A DNA stretch of 64,000 nt from Durusdinium trenchii (taxonomy: Eukaryota > Sar > Dinophyceae > Suessiales > Symbiodiniaceae), in assembly GCA_963970005.1 (NCBI GenBank), contig CAXAMN010022884.1:292294-356293 (forward strand), written 5' to 3'. The position numbers and the translations under genes are program-made. Numbering within the stretch: position 1 is the stretch's first letter; each line of letters opens with the position of its first letter. The notes below the pieces were generated by a model. That model made no database searches. It was not told where the DNA came from and saw only the letters and a program-made list of their open reading frames with translations. Positions 11,401 through 20,713 of this stretch are shown here, piece after piece.

Positions 11401-14400
11401 GATCATGCTGCAAGCAGCAATGCAAAAGCTCTTGAAGGCACCTGGGAACCAGCGGAACCGCGAACAGTGCACAATGCTATCTGCGTGATCAACTGAAACA
11501 CCGCGATTGAAAAACCGCCAAAATGACACGCCTGGAAGCACTAGCAGGGAGCCATAGGCAATGGTAAGCACAAGGCCAGACACAACCACCACATGACCAC
11601 TTTGTGTGATCACAATGGCCTCAGATGTTCCAGGAACAAGGCCACTCTGCAAGAATATATGCACACACACACACCAGGAAAAGGTAGAAGAGCCTGAAAT
11701 GCAGGAAAAGGAGATCATGGGGCCGGGGGGTGAGCATTATACATAATATATTATACCTGTGCAGACATGGTTCTGCCTCTTTCATCTAAAAGACCAGCCA
11801 AAGGCCACATTTGTTGCGTAGTTGGAAGATATATTGTATATATGTGCATGTACATATACATATATATATATGTGAAAAAGGGCTAACTGAGTGAAGCATC
11901 CGTCATCCGCTCGGTCGTCCGGCGAAGACATGTTCCTTCCAAGCCACGATGGCATCTTCTAGGCTGGTACCCTTTCTTCGCTCTTCTCCGTATCTTGTCA
12001 TGGTAAAGAGCGAGTAGTCAAAAGACAGAGCAGTGCAAAGCATCAGCATCATCACGAGCGCATACAGGATCACCGGCAGCTGGGTCGAAACGAAGTACCT
12101 GTATATATATATATATTATATAATATGCTAATGGTCAAGGAAGTCAATGGAAGAAAGGGGGTCTGACAAGGTCTTCAGCTCAAGTCCCACCACTGCGTTG
12201 TCGGTTCTCTTCAGCTGTTCCTATAATCATTCTGAGGCACATGAAGCCAAAAGAGATGAGAATGGACACGGGCATGGAGCACAGTGCCAGGAGCAAGAGC
12301 CTCGCACTTTGAAGACGATATGCCAAAATACCGAAGGGCAGCCAGAGCGTCTCTATCTCATGGATCGGCACCTCAGCTACCGTTCCGAACCGACCGGTTC
12401 CGTCTTCCTTCGGACCACCGGGTCCGGGCCTCGTGAAGGACGGTCTCCTTCATGGCCACATTGAGAAAAGTGGGACCGGTGGCAGCCAGCTGGTAGCTGA
12501 GAGGCCCATCATCCAGTTGCTCGTTCCTCGGGTCGGACGCTCTTCCGAGCCTTCGGAAGAGAAGGAGCGGAGGCGGAGGCTAGGGAGGTAGAGAGTCAGG
12601 TCGTCGGTCGAGTCGCGCAGTTCGATGTTCGTTTCAGCGAGCGTTCCTTTTGAACGTCTGAAAGTCTGAAAGGGACCAAGGCCATCGCTCTTAGGTTGGA
12701 GGCTATGGCTATTGATTCTTTAAAGTGTTTTGTCGTTTCTTTTCTTAATCGAGGCCATTGAACACACCGGAAAGTCTGAAAGTCGTTCAGACACTTTCAT
12801 CCCGTCCCAGACGCAAGGAGTCACACATTCTCGTTATCTGACGTGCAAAATCCTGCGCTTCTAGCTTCATCGTCCCATTGACACGCCAACCTCAAGGAGT
12901 CTCGGAAGACTCAAGTCTTCATGTAAATGGAGTGTCCCAAAATATGTTGCTATAGAAGCTTAAGTATTGCTAGTAGCGAACTAGTGTCCCTCAATTAAGC
13001 CTTAAGCAGGCGCCTACTTAGTCAAGTAAAGAGGCAGGGCCACTCGGGCTAAAAACAAACCACAGTTACCAGAAGAGCTTGGTGTGTTCATGTCACTTCA
13101 GCCACGATGCTCCAAACAAAGAGGATGCTTTGCTTGTCGAAGGATAGCATTGGATTGTCATCGATCTTCGTCCCGAACGTGTAGTAGGAACGAATGTCTA
13201 TAATCGTCCCTGGGTACTCATGCCCAAAGCGCAAAACCATGTCCTGGCGAATTCAGATCACTTGGCCAAAAAAAAACATTGTTGAATTGATTATACGGAG
13301 CTTCTTGTTTCCAAACATGTCGCCTGGCTGCAGCAAACCACCCGAAATGAGGTCCAAACCATGCGATTTGACCTTCAAAGCGGTCCTTCAGAATCTCCAC
13401 GTGTGACTTGCTCACGGAGGACACGGCACTCTCACAGGGCGCCCGGCACCTCAGCGGGACAAAGGCACGTGAAGAGCGCGGGAAGAGCGCGGAGCGAGCG
13501 AGCGAGACTCGTTGCAGAAGAAGCAGCTTGATGAGCACCATTTCCATCTTCATCCCCACCAAGTAGGGAAATTTCGCCTCGTGGTCGGCTAGACGGCTAG
13601 ACGGTGGCCAAAGTCCGTGACACGAGAAGTGAAGCTAACACATCAAGGTCGACTGTTAGTGGCACGTCGTTCGGAAGTCACATCTCCCTTACGATGAACA
13701 TCGGAGATCCGAACCGTGAATCTCTTCGTTCCTTTTCTCCTTCCTGGACTCTCATTGGATGTGAAAAAGAAGAAGAAAACCATCCAAAAGGATGAAAGGA
13801 TGACCGGAACGGCGGCACGTCGCACACGCACCGCTCCGCCGCGCGGAGCGGAGTCCGCTCCGAGTCCGTGCCTCGAAGAGTTCCTCCGCCAGGGCCGAGG
13901 GAGTGCCATGGGGCGGGTTCTTGGGCAGCGGTAGGGCGTTGATCACCTTGGCGTGGTGGTTCGCCCGGCCCCGAACGGGCTGGCACAGGGCAAATGATGC
14001 GTGCTGGGTGGAAAAAGAGGAGGAATGTGTTGTGTTTCCCCAATTTTTCACCTTTTTGGGGGTTGATGGAACAATATGGAACAAATCTTCGTTCCAAATA
14101 AAGGGAGAAGGTACGCGTAGAAGAAAGGTCAGGAAAAACCTCGGGAGCACCCAAATCTGCAAAGCCCCTCGATCGATGGGCGACTCCTCCGCATTCTACG
14201 AAAAGAGTCCTGTTGAGATTATGCGATCATGTGAAGACGTCGGCGGTCTTTTTCGGCGACGGCGATGCTTTTGAGCGTTGATCTGTCCATGCCGAAGTTC
14301 CGGTTCATATTCTTGTTCGCTCACAACCACGTCCCCTTTCGGCGAAACGTGTGCAGTCTAACGTTCCCATCTCGGACGCCTCGGCCTTGGACGTCGAGTA

Positions 14401-14495
14401 GCCATCATGTATGCAAAGGGTGCCATGAGCACAGCCAGCAAAGGCCAGCCGATGGCCAAGCAAATACGCCATTCCCAAATGCTCTTGGCAATCGC
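3419..14495 (-). CDS. MMPL/RND-superfamily membrane transporter, multi-exon
   Basis: This is a proton-driven RND-type exporter of the MMPL family, whose bacterial members move lipids across the membrane; the substrate here is unknown. The expected order is present: a first membrane helix, an extracytoplasmic loop, a first helix bundle with DYSLF, a second loop, and a second bundle with DYDVF and the closing signature DTFVVRTVLVP. At least 17 exons are readable between 14495 and 3419. The Asp-Tyr pairs in the two bundles correspond to the proton-relay pairs of mycobacterial MmpL3 helices 4 and 10, so the transporter is probably active. Most joins are in phase with AG acceptors and GT, GC or GA donors. 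A few small exons (after 11.53 kb and between 8.43 and 5.49 kb) and the true N terminus are not resolved. The long intron between about 7.9 and 5.49 kb holds the tandem repeats listed separately. Confidence 0.92.
4588..4665. repeat. Dispersed CTACTAGGAGC repeat (intronic)
   Basis: Carries CTACTAGGAACAAGTGCATC and GCTACTAGGAGCAAGGGCCT, followed by TTAGTAACTAGAAGCTATTA. It lies in the MMPL intron between the exons ending at 4832 and starting at 4485. Confidence 0.75.
5259..5302. repeat. (GA)n microsatellite
   Basis: A run of AG dinucleotides with two interruptions, in the MMPL intron 5422-5135. Similar (GA/CT)n tracts occur at about 8087-8106, 24527-24547, 35122-35145, 38242-38264, 40748-40773 and 55038-55056. 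Confidence 0.95.
5712..6222. repeat. 13-bp tandem repeat (GGGACACTCTTGT)n
   Basis: About 39 copies of GGGACACTCTTGT, with AGGACACTCTTGT, GAAACTCTTGTGT and similar variants. Because 13 is not a multiple of three, three copies make 39 nt, and each frame reads a 13-residue repeat. Several frames stay open on both strands, giving artefact proteins such as repeats of VSHKSVLQECPTR. It lies in the large MMPL intron and I see no sign that it is coding. Confidence 0.97.
6240..6384. repeat. 52-53 bp tandem repeat, about 2.8 copies
   Basis: Units start at 6240, 6292 and 6345 with ACGAGCGYTTCGTWCGARAC, followed by TTCCTSMAAAAGTCA-like sequence. It follows directly on the 13-bp array. Confidence 0.88.
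6535..6705. repeat. Degenerate repeat with CTGCGCCTGCCACGAAA core
   Basis: The core CTGCGCCTGCCACGAAA occurs near 6582, 6634 and 6684, and a variant (GCCTGCCACAAA) near 6532, all in C/A-rich sequence that otherwise has no gene. The region 6400-7110 has the same C/A-rich character and shows no supported exon. Confidence 0.7.
7110..7860. other. MMPL intron sequence with no recognised feature
   Basis: Neither strand shows a protein segment that fits the MMPL protein or another family. This is the 3' side of the large intron before the 5488-5423 exon. Confidence 0.4.
8433..8958 (-). CDS. MMPL transporter, exons of the second extracytoplasmic loop
   Basis: Three exons join in phase: 8958-8777 (GQAFFNENCDMVNRLIQMSR ... 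LTHYYRPDP), 8687-8597 (ENFFAKRFMSTSRSD ... APTFPF) and 8526-8433 (LMQKLWDQLVNAKHDSMLTL ... MDPFSEE). Donors are GC (8776), GT (8596) and GC (8432). The position between the two helix bundles and the DPFSEE-like ending fit the second RND loop. A further exon near 7990-7900, in the frame giving GAITYMMFSPSAIMMATWAR, is the likely helix 7 but I could not phase it to this block. Confidence 0.82.
9716..9783. repeat. TA-rich simple repeat
   Basis: Runs of TA and TAAATA. Comparable TA tracts lie at about 1222-1273, 11830-11872, 12100-12125, 14552-14590, 26397-26440, 33011-33045, 58936-58960, 61148-61190 and 63640-63662. Several sit next to the acceptor side of introns, for example immediately upstream of the MMPL exon at 12098. 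Confidence 0.85.
10975..14495 (-). CDS. MMPL transporter, N-terminal exon block (helix 1, first loop, first helix bundle)
   Basis: Exons read: 14495 to about 14395 (helix 1, EWRICLAIGWPLLAVLMAPF); about 13970-13880 (loop, HAKVINALPLPKNPPHGTPS); about 13430-13377 (SAVSSVSKSHVEILKDRF); 13243-13095 (FGHEYPGTIIDIRSYYTFG); 12526-12430 (LDDGPLSYQLAATGPTFLNV); 12371-12241 (helix, IETLWLPFGILAYRLQSARL); 12098-11954 (helices with ALSFDYSLFTMTRYGEERRK); 11619 to about 11530 (ITQSGHVVVVSGLVLTIAYG); 11036 to about 10975 (CCIGVQMTFVPCLLGIFPWL). From 13430 to 11619 all joins are phase-consistent, with donors GA, GA, GC, GT and GC. The DYSLFxxxR motif and the SGHVVVVSG helix are diagnostic for MMPL. The segment between 13.87 and 13.43 kb probably holds one or two more loop exons. 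Confidence 0.88.
12950..13030. repeat. Dispersed GCTAGTAGCGAACTAGTG repeat (intronic)
   Basis: A diverged copy of the CTAGTAG family with AGAAGCTTAAGTATTGCTAG and ACTAGTGTCC, in the MMPL intron between 13095 and 12526. Confidence 0.55.
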
Positions 14496-14740
14496 CTCCC
14501 CAGGCAACAAAAAATGAAAAAAGACAGAAGAGCTGGTAGAGATGATAGATGTATATAATATATATATATGAAATGTATTATGTATATATTAGGGACCTTT
14601 CAAAGGGATGTCCAATGGAGATTCACAAGTCGTGTAGGCTACTCCATTGGAGACCCGTTTTGATGGTGCTGGTCAGTCGATATGATTGTTTATAAAACTT
14701 AAATTTGTTGGTTTGTTGTGTTATATGTATATATATTCTA

Positions 14741-14837
14741 TATACCAGGACTCTCCAACAGGCTGTTTGGAGGCCTAACAGGTGGTTTCTGGGCGCCTGT
14801 TGTCACCAGGAAGCACCTGTTGGAGGGTGCTGGTATA
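14741..14837. repeat. Inverted-repeat element with 22-bp arms between TA tracts
   Basis: The left arm 14741-14762 (TATACCAGGACTCTCCAACA then GG) and the right arm 14816-14837 pair with two mismatches. A second inverted pair lies inside (AACAGGTG near 14778 and CGCCTGTT near 14795). The element is flanked by TA dinucleotide runs on both sides. It lies between the MMPL gene and the gene upstream of it, and resembles a small palindromic or MITE-like insertion. Confidence 0.75.
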
Positions 14838-15024
14838 TATATATATATATATCCTAGACTAGTACATAGTAAATATATTCTTGGCGCAGCACAGACAAAC
14901 AGTAACGCTGCGCCAAGAATCTCCGGCTGGAACGGTCCTCCCCCCGTCGCCTGGCCCATGGGGCTGGGCTGAGGAGCGTGGCCATTGCCTGAAGGTTTCC
15001 CCGAGAGGAGGCAGTTTTTTGAGA

Positions 15025-15105
15025 ATCTTGTTACTAGTAGCTACTTGCCCCTAGTAGCAAGGCCAGGAGCCCCGAACGTAGCGTCCTTGCTCCTAGTGGA
15101 CCAAG
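15025..15105. repeat. Dispersed CTAGTAGC repeat
   Basis: Contains TTGTTACTAGTAGCTACTTG, CCCCTAGTAGCAAGGCC and CGTAGCGTCCTTGCTCCTAG, modules seen again at 27056-27150 and 42960-43045. Confidence 0.75.
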
Positions 15106-15168
15106 AGGTGCGAAGACGGCCCGAACTTCGACCAGCACAGTCCGTCAAAGTGTACAGAGGTCGGCCTG

Positions 15169-18123
15169 TCAACAGTTCAAGCTCCTGCGGCGGCAGGACA
15201 TCATGGAAGTTGGCAGTGAAACAGCAAGTTGCATCCAAACCTTTGGGTGGCGGGATGTGACATTGACAAAGCGCGCTTGCGGAAGGCTCTTGATCTCCTC
15301 GTATTTGCTTCCTTTGCGTTCTGTAGACTTGGACATGCAAATAGACTCGACATCATCGTCGCTGCTATCATTGCAAACCATCACCAGGCGCCTGTCGGAC
15401 AGGTGAACAAAATTGCATCCCAAGCCTGCTCTGCTATTTGCATCATGCAGCCGCGCCTGCTCCCCAAAAAGCACGGACTCGTGGGGACTCGCCGCCGTGG
15501 AAACGAATTGAGCTCAGGACTTCCGATTGGAAACAGGGAAACAGTAGGTGTTGGTTGGTTTGGGTGGATGGCGTTGCAGCTGGCCGAGCTCTTCATATTC
15601 TCCACTTTGCTGTACGGTTGTTGAAATAGACTGGTTATGACTGGCTCCTGTTCGGAACAGTGGGGACCTTATCAGTTCTTTGCCAGAAACGGCCATGGCA
15701 ACATTTGTTACTCTTTGAAGATGTCTATAGACTTCACATGAAGCCACATGTCACATGACACCGTCACATGCAGGCATCTCAACGCGACGTTCCACCCATC
15801 GAGCCAGTGAATGTGCACCAAAGGCCTCAAAGCACACAGACCGCTGTGTTCTCAGAAAACCTGGTTCCAGTTCTGCGCCTCTGAAAGCAGAGAAATCACA
15901 TGAAAACACCCTCCTCACAAACGAAGCTTCGGATTCGACCACGTCTCTGTACGAAGACATACCCGACACCTTGGCCGAAAGTCAGTGCACCAAGTCAAAG
16001 CTTGGGAGCAAAGCACACGTACAGTAGATATACAGTGCATTTGGGGTGTGTTTTCGAATCGGGAGACCGGCACGGTACAAAAGAAAAGAACTTGGAGGAG
16101 TTGGAGGAGTCCTACTTCTGCATTGTATACATCTAGGGAAGCTGCCCAAGATCGTGCAGCCCAGGATGAACCACAGCAGCCTGACACGCGCAGCGATCGG
16201 GCCAAGAAGGACACCATCCACACCGCTCTGCCGCGCAGCTCTGCGACCAGCCACTCCGCGCGTGCTGTTGATCCCAGTGGCGTGTCGGCGAAGAAGAGGA
16301 AAAATGCCGCACCTGGCGCGACGGCTTCGGCCCACCGCGTCCGCGGTGGTCCTGGTCCCGGTCGAAGGGGAAGAGGGGAAGCGCGTCGGCAGCACCCCAG
16401 ATTCCACATTCCTCCACAAAATCTCGACTGAGAGGTGCATTGAGAAGAAGGCCACGCCATCCCTAGCATCTTCGATCTTTACAGGCTTCGACGCGAATGT
16501 TCAAGAATCGTGACAGCTAGCTGCCATATGCCATGTTGTCCAAATGGACATTCAGCAAAAGCCCAAAAACGGCACACGGAATCACCATCTCTGAGCCGGC
16601 GACGGCTTGAGCGAAGACATGGGAAGAGGAGTATTGACCTCGAACGGCCCGGTGCCGTGCCGAGCCGGTGAGCCGGTGCCGGACGTCGGTCGGCACGGGG
16701 TCGCGGCTCAGGCGAAGTTTGCTGACGGAGCGCAACATTTTGGAGATGAGGCCTGTGAGGATCAAACGTTTTGTTCAAAAAGGACTTGGTGTGCACGAAC
16801 AACTTCTTGATACGTGCAGCCAAAAGGATGGGCACACCATAGTAGGCCAGCACGCACTTCACCATGAGCACCAGTCCCTGAGCGAGCCAAGAGTCATACA
16901 TCAGCATCCAAGGAAGATCAGTCACAAATCTGAGAGCCAGACCCAAAAAACAAATCTTGAGAACTGCGTGAGGACCGACACCTGGCCGCAAAGAAAGGTG
17001 TATGCAAGAAGGCGTTTTTGCGGCAGGCGGGTCTTGGTTTTTCAATGTGCCACCGGGCGGCTCGGGTCAAGGGCCAAATGGCATCGGAATCCCAAATGGG
17101 ATAGAAGAGCCCAATGCCAATCCCAATGGCAGAGACCTCAGTACGTACCCGGTACGCCGCAAACAGGCCGCTGCGAAGGCGTCGTGCGCAAGGAAGGGCC
17201 CGGACCACGTAGTGGATCACCAGGATGGAAAAGAGCCCCATTTGCGAGTCGTACCTGGGAGGAGTTTGGTAACAAGGACGCGAACGTAGCTCCTGGCATT
17301 ACATGGCATTACTAGTCTCCAGGTAACACGGACGCTACAAGTTCTCTGGAGGCAAAACACGGATCTTGGTTTGCCACTTGGGCTCTTGCGTTTCTTCACG
17401 GTGTTCCACCACACGGATGATCACATAGGTGACCGCAGGCACACACCACCTGCCATGGTGTGTCGCTAGACATCAATCACGTTCTCCGGACAATCACGCC
17501 GGCTGGACATCAATGACCACGTTGTGTGATGCAAGAGTCTGCAAATCTCCCTGGCGGCTCTGACTTGCAAGTGGTGCGCAGGCGTTATGCACAAAAACAT
17601 CATGGCATAACAAGGGCCCCCGAAACGTGGGGTGTTATTTTTGAGAGCCCTTTATTTATCGGTGCTTCGAGGTGTCCATTCACCACCCCAAACCAGGGCC
17701 CCCCCTGGTTTGTCAAGTTAGACATCTCCAAACCACCCTGACTCGCAGGAAAGTCTCATCTCATCACATCTCGCCTGGGAGTGCAGTTCTGTATCCGTCG
17801 TGCCGCGCCAGTGACCTGGACGGTCGACGAGGTCGCTTGTTGGGGTCAGACGCCGACGTCGCCGACGTGACACTGACCTCCCAGCGCGAGTAGAGCAGCG
17901 CGAAGCCGTAGGGTGGAACCTGGGCGTTCGGCTCGTAGGGTCGGTCCCGGTGGGAAGCGGTTGGGTCGGTCCGTCAGGGATAGAACTGACCCCTCGCGAG
18001 CTTATTTGAGTTGCGAAAGATACGGTGAGAACGCCATATCCACATTGGGATGAAGGGCTCACAAGTTGGCTGGAATGGCCACTTACCCGTTGGCATTGGC
18101 AAAAGATATCGCACAACGTTCAT
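15169..18123 (-). CDS. Unidentified multi-pass membrane protein, multi-exon
   Basis: I do not recognise the family. A plausible start is the ATG at 18123-18121 (MNVVRYLLPMPTGKWPFQPT). Further exons: 17919-17878 (VPPYGFALLYSRWE, AG acceptor, GT donor); about 17449-17340 (PAVTYVIIRVVEHREETQEP); about 17240-17090 (MGLFSILVIHYVVRALPCAR, then AYRVRTEVSAIGIGIGLFYP); about 16930-16790 (LPWMLMYDSWLAQGLVLMVK then LAYYGVPILLAARIKKLF); about 16610-16520 (EMVIPCAVFGLLLNVHLDNM); about 16180-16130 (LLWFILGCTILGSF); and a soluble segment at about 15432-15169 (DRRLVMVCNDSSDDDVESIC), ending in a stop at 15169. Several segments are long enough to be membrane helices, which suggests a polytopic receptor or channel. 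Phases between most exons are not resolved, so more than one gene could be involved. Confidence 0.45.
17689..17712. repeat. Short perfect hairpin
   Basis: CAAACCAGGG and CCCTGGTTTG face each other across four C residues. It is intronic in the membrane-protein gene. No function is assigned. Confidence 0.6.
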
Positions 18124-18174
18124 CGTTGCTGCGTGAACCGCACATTCATAGTATTAGAAAGCTAAAAGGAATGC

Positions 18175-18270
18175 TAGAGTTGCTAGTAGTAACAGGTGCC
18201 TTACTAGTAACAAGAAGCTATTAGAAACAAGCGCATCGCTTCGAGTAACAAGTGCCTTACTAGTAGTCTA
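18175..18270. repeat. Dispersed CTAGTAG/AACAAGAAGCTA repeat, intergenic
   Basis: Two partial units with GCTAGTAGTAACAGGTGCCT, TAACAAGAAGCTATTAGAAA and CAAGTGCCTTACTAGTAG. It fills the gap between the aminotransferase stop (18282) and the next gene start (18123). It matches the copy at 1-160 closely. Confidence 0.85.
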
Positions 18271-18281
18271 GAAGGTAATGC

Positions 18282-20212
18282 TCACACAGATGTCTTCTCT
18301 GCATGATTGACATGCCACTGCTTGAGTCGTTCGGCCGCCAAGGACATGGTGGCCTCATCCTTGCAAAAGGCCAAGCGCACCAGCCGGTTCGCGTAATGAC
18401 GAGACTCTGGCAAGTAGAAGGGGCTGACGGGAATGGCCGTCACACCCACCTTCTCAGTCATCCATTTACAGACCTTCACATCGGGTCGCTCGTCTAAGGG
18501 CGTCTCCGCCGACACGTGGTCGTCGTCGATGTGGGCAGCCTCCAAGAAGATGGTAGCATCGCAAATGATGAAATATCCGCCTTCAGGTACTAAGGGTTTT
18601 AGGCCCACCTCCTGCAAAACCTTCACCAAAAAATCGCGCTTCTCCTGCATCATCTTGGGGAACCACTCGAAATAGCCCTCTTTCTCTGCCTGATCAAAGG
18701 CTGCAGCACTCGCCTTTTGCAAAGGGGTCGGTGCACAAAAGTTCACTGCAGTGTGGCTGGCCAGCAGCGGGGCCGCCAAAGATGAAGGTGCAATAATGTA
18801 TCCTCGTTTCGGGGTCGCAATTTCTCCTGCTTGGAATGTCTCAGTTTGGTTTGGTACATCCCTCTTTCTGTGCGTGAGGCTATATAACCTGGGCCCTGTT
18901 GCCCTGACTTGCGGCCGTCTGTTGTGAAAACAAGCACGAAACAAACAGTGACACGGGAAAAAAAAACAAAACAATATTTCAAAAAACAATGGAAAGACAG
19001 AAGCCTCTCTGAGTTTACTCGCTTGAGCATCCCACGCGCCAGCCGGTGCATGAAAAGGTTTTCCCCACACTGAAGAGCGTCATGGTGCGCTCGAACATCC
19101 CAGGTAAGGAAGCAAAGTGGAAATGTGAGACGTTGTCGTAAACACATCTCTCATAGACCTCACACACCAGGGGAACGTTGGCACCATTTGGCACCAGCAC
19201 CCTCCCAAAAGCTCGACAAACTCCTCTCGTGCCTTGTCACTGTATCATAAAAGTATAAAGCCCCGAAGTCCAAGGACTGTATTTCGGCCCACAACCCAAA
19301 GGAAGGTCCTTTTCAGCTCACTATAGATACTATAGTAATAGTCGACTGGACTCCCCGGGCCAGGATCCTGGAATTTACAGGGATTTGAGCCAGTTTCAAC
19401 CACCCTCATGACCAGTTTCAACTCTTGCCCACCCACTTGTCGAGTTGACATGCACAGAGCACCCAACCTCTTTGGACGATTCTGGCCTCATCAGAGATGA
19501 CCAGTATTCTGGGATGACGCCTCACCACCTCCGCAATGGCTTCGAGCTCTTCCTGCCGGAAGACCTTTCCGAAGGGCGCCGAGGGGGTGTTGAACATCAA
19601 GATCCGCGTCTGGGGCGTAATGCTTCGTTCCAGCTCCTCCATATTCACCGACCAATCCTTCAAGCTGGCAGTGGAGCCGTCACATGGCGGTCGCAGGTTC
19701 ACACCAATCAACTTCACTTGCAAGGTGGACGCAGATCGCACCACGGCGTCGAAGCAAGGAGTGAAGAGGAGCACTTCATCCCCTGGGTCGGTCCACGAGA
19801 AGAGGCTGGTGAAAATGGCTTCCTGCGCACCAATGGTGGTGACGATCTCTTTCAAAGGATCCAAGGTACGATTGAAGCGAGGCCCATACAATCGTGCCAG
19901 GGTCTCGGCTAAGTTGGGCTCACCACCGGGCCGAGTATATTGATTTCCCAAGGATTCTGGCGCTCCAGTGGTGGCAAAGACATCCCCCTGCATCGCCTTC
20001 ATCACAGCATCTTGGAGAAATCTGGGACTTCCAAAGGAGGGAAATCCTTGACCCAAATTCGCCGCGCCGTGCTGCTTGGCCAGCGCGGTGAACTGCGCGA
20101 AGACATTGGGTGCCAAGGCGGCTTTCAGCCGCTTGGCTGGACGAAAGGTCTCCGCATCCTGCTCCATGGCGTTCGCGCTGAAACCCCAAAGACTGCGGGA
20201 GGAAAGAAACAT
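18282..20212 (-). CDS. Kynurenine/cysteine-conjugate-type aminotransferase (PLP fold type I)
   Basis: The enzyme transfers the amino group of kynurenine, or of glutamine and sulfur amino acids, to a 2-oxo acid. Three exons join in phase: 20167-19487, 19158-19032 and 18802-18282, giving 442 residues from the ATG at 20167, close to the family length. Signatures in order are GQGFPSF (substrate loop), NQYTRP, the PLP-binding ISDE followed by VYE (split across intron 1), SVGKTFSCTGWRVG with the Schiff-base Lys, and RLVRLAFCKDEATM with the carboxylate-binding Arg. Intron 1 has a GC donor and intron 2 a GA donor; both end in AG. An upstream in-frame ATG at 20212 would add MFLSSRSLWGFSANA, a possible short targeting peptide, so localisation is open. 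One oddity: the usual N-P-L/T-G-K loop reads NTPSAPFGKVF, with Ala where the PLP-contacting Asn is expected. Confidence 0.95.
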
Positions 20213-20239
20213 GCGATGCTCTTGCCACTCAAATGTCGC

Positions 20240-20713
20240 GTTTTTCTCTCTTAGGCAATGATCGCAAAATGAGCATCTCACTGGTTCTCCATCTTCACTT
20301 CCAATACCTAATTGATCCATCCAAGTGTCGGGCCACCAAACCCAGGATCGCAAAGCGCGTGGCCTTCTTGCCCCTGGACCGACCGGCTCGACCGGTGACC
20401 GGCACAGCTCAGCGCGGTCGGACGCTCTCGACGGGCGTCCGACCCGATGAAGCCGACGGCGGAGGTCATGGACGGCAGCTCATTCTCCTCGGACGGGTCG
20501 AGGCGTTCGAGGCGTTCGAGTCCAAAGTGACGGTGATTGTCATACTTTGCCAGGTGGATAAGATGAGTGATGGAAGTTCTGGGTTCATACGTCATGGTGC
20601 CTTCTAGACTGGTGGCAATTGAGGACATGTGACCTTCCAACCACCACAAACAAGCTCAAACAGTCTAGACACATAAAACCACGCGACCGACTGGTTCGGC
20701 TCGGCCGCCCAAC
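20240..20713. other. Region between the aminotransferase and glucan synthase; no assignable exon
   Basis: After the glucan-synthase exon ending at 20714 there is one open minus-strand segment at about 20625-20480 (EGTMTYEPRTSITHLIHLAK). It could be a further exon, but I find no glucan-synthase motif in it. Confidence 0.35.

Noticed and set aside
19445-19943. Plus-strand open frames opposite aminotransferase exon 1
   Set aside because: They are antisense shadows of a conserved minus-strand exon and match no family.
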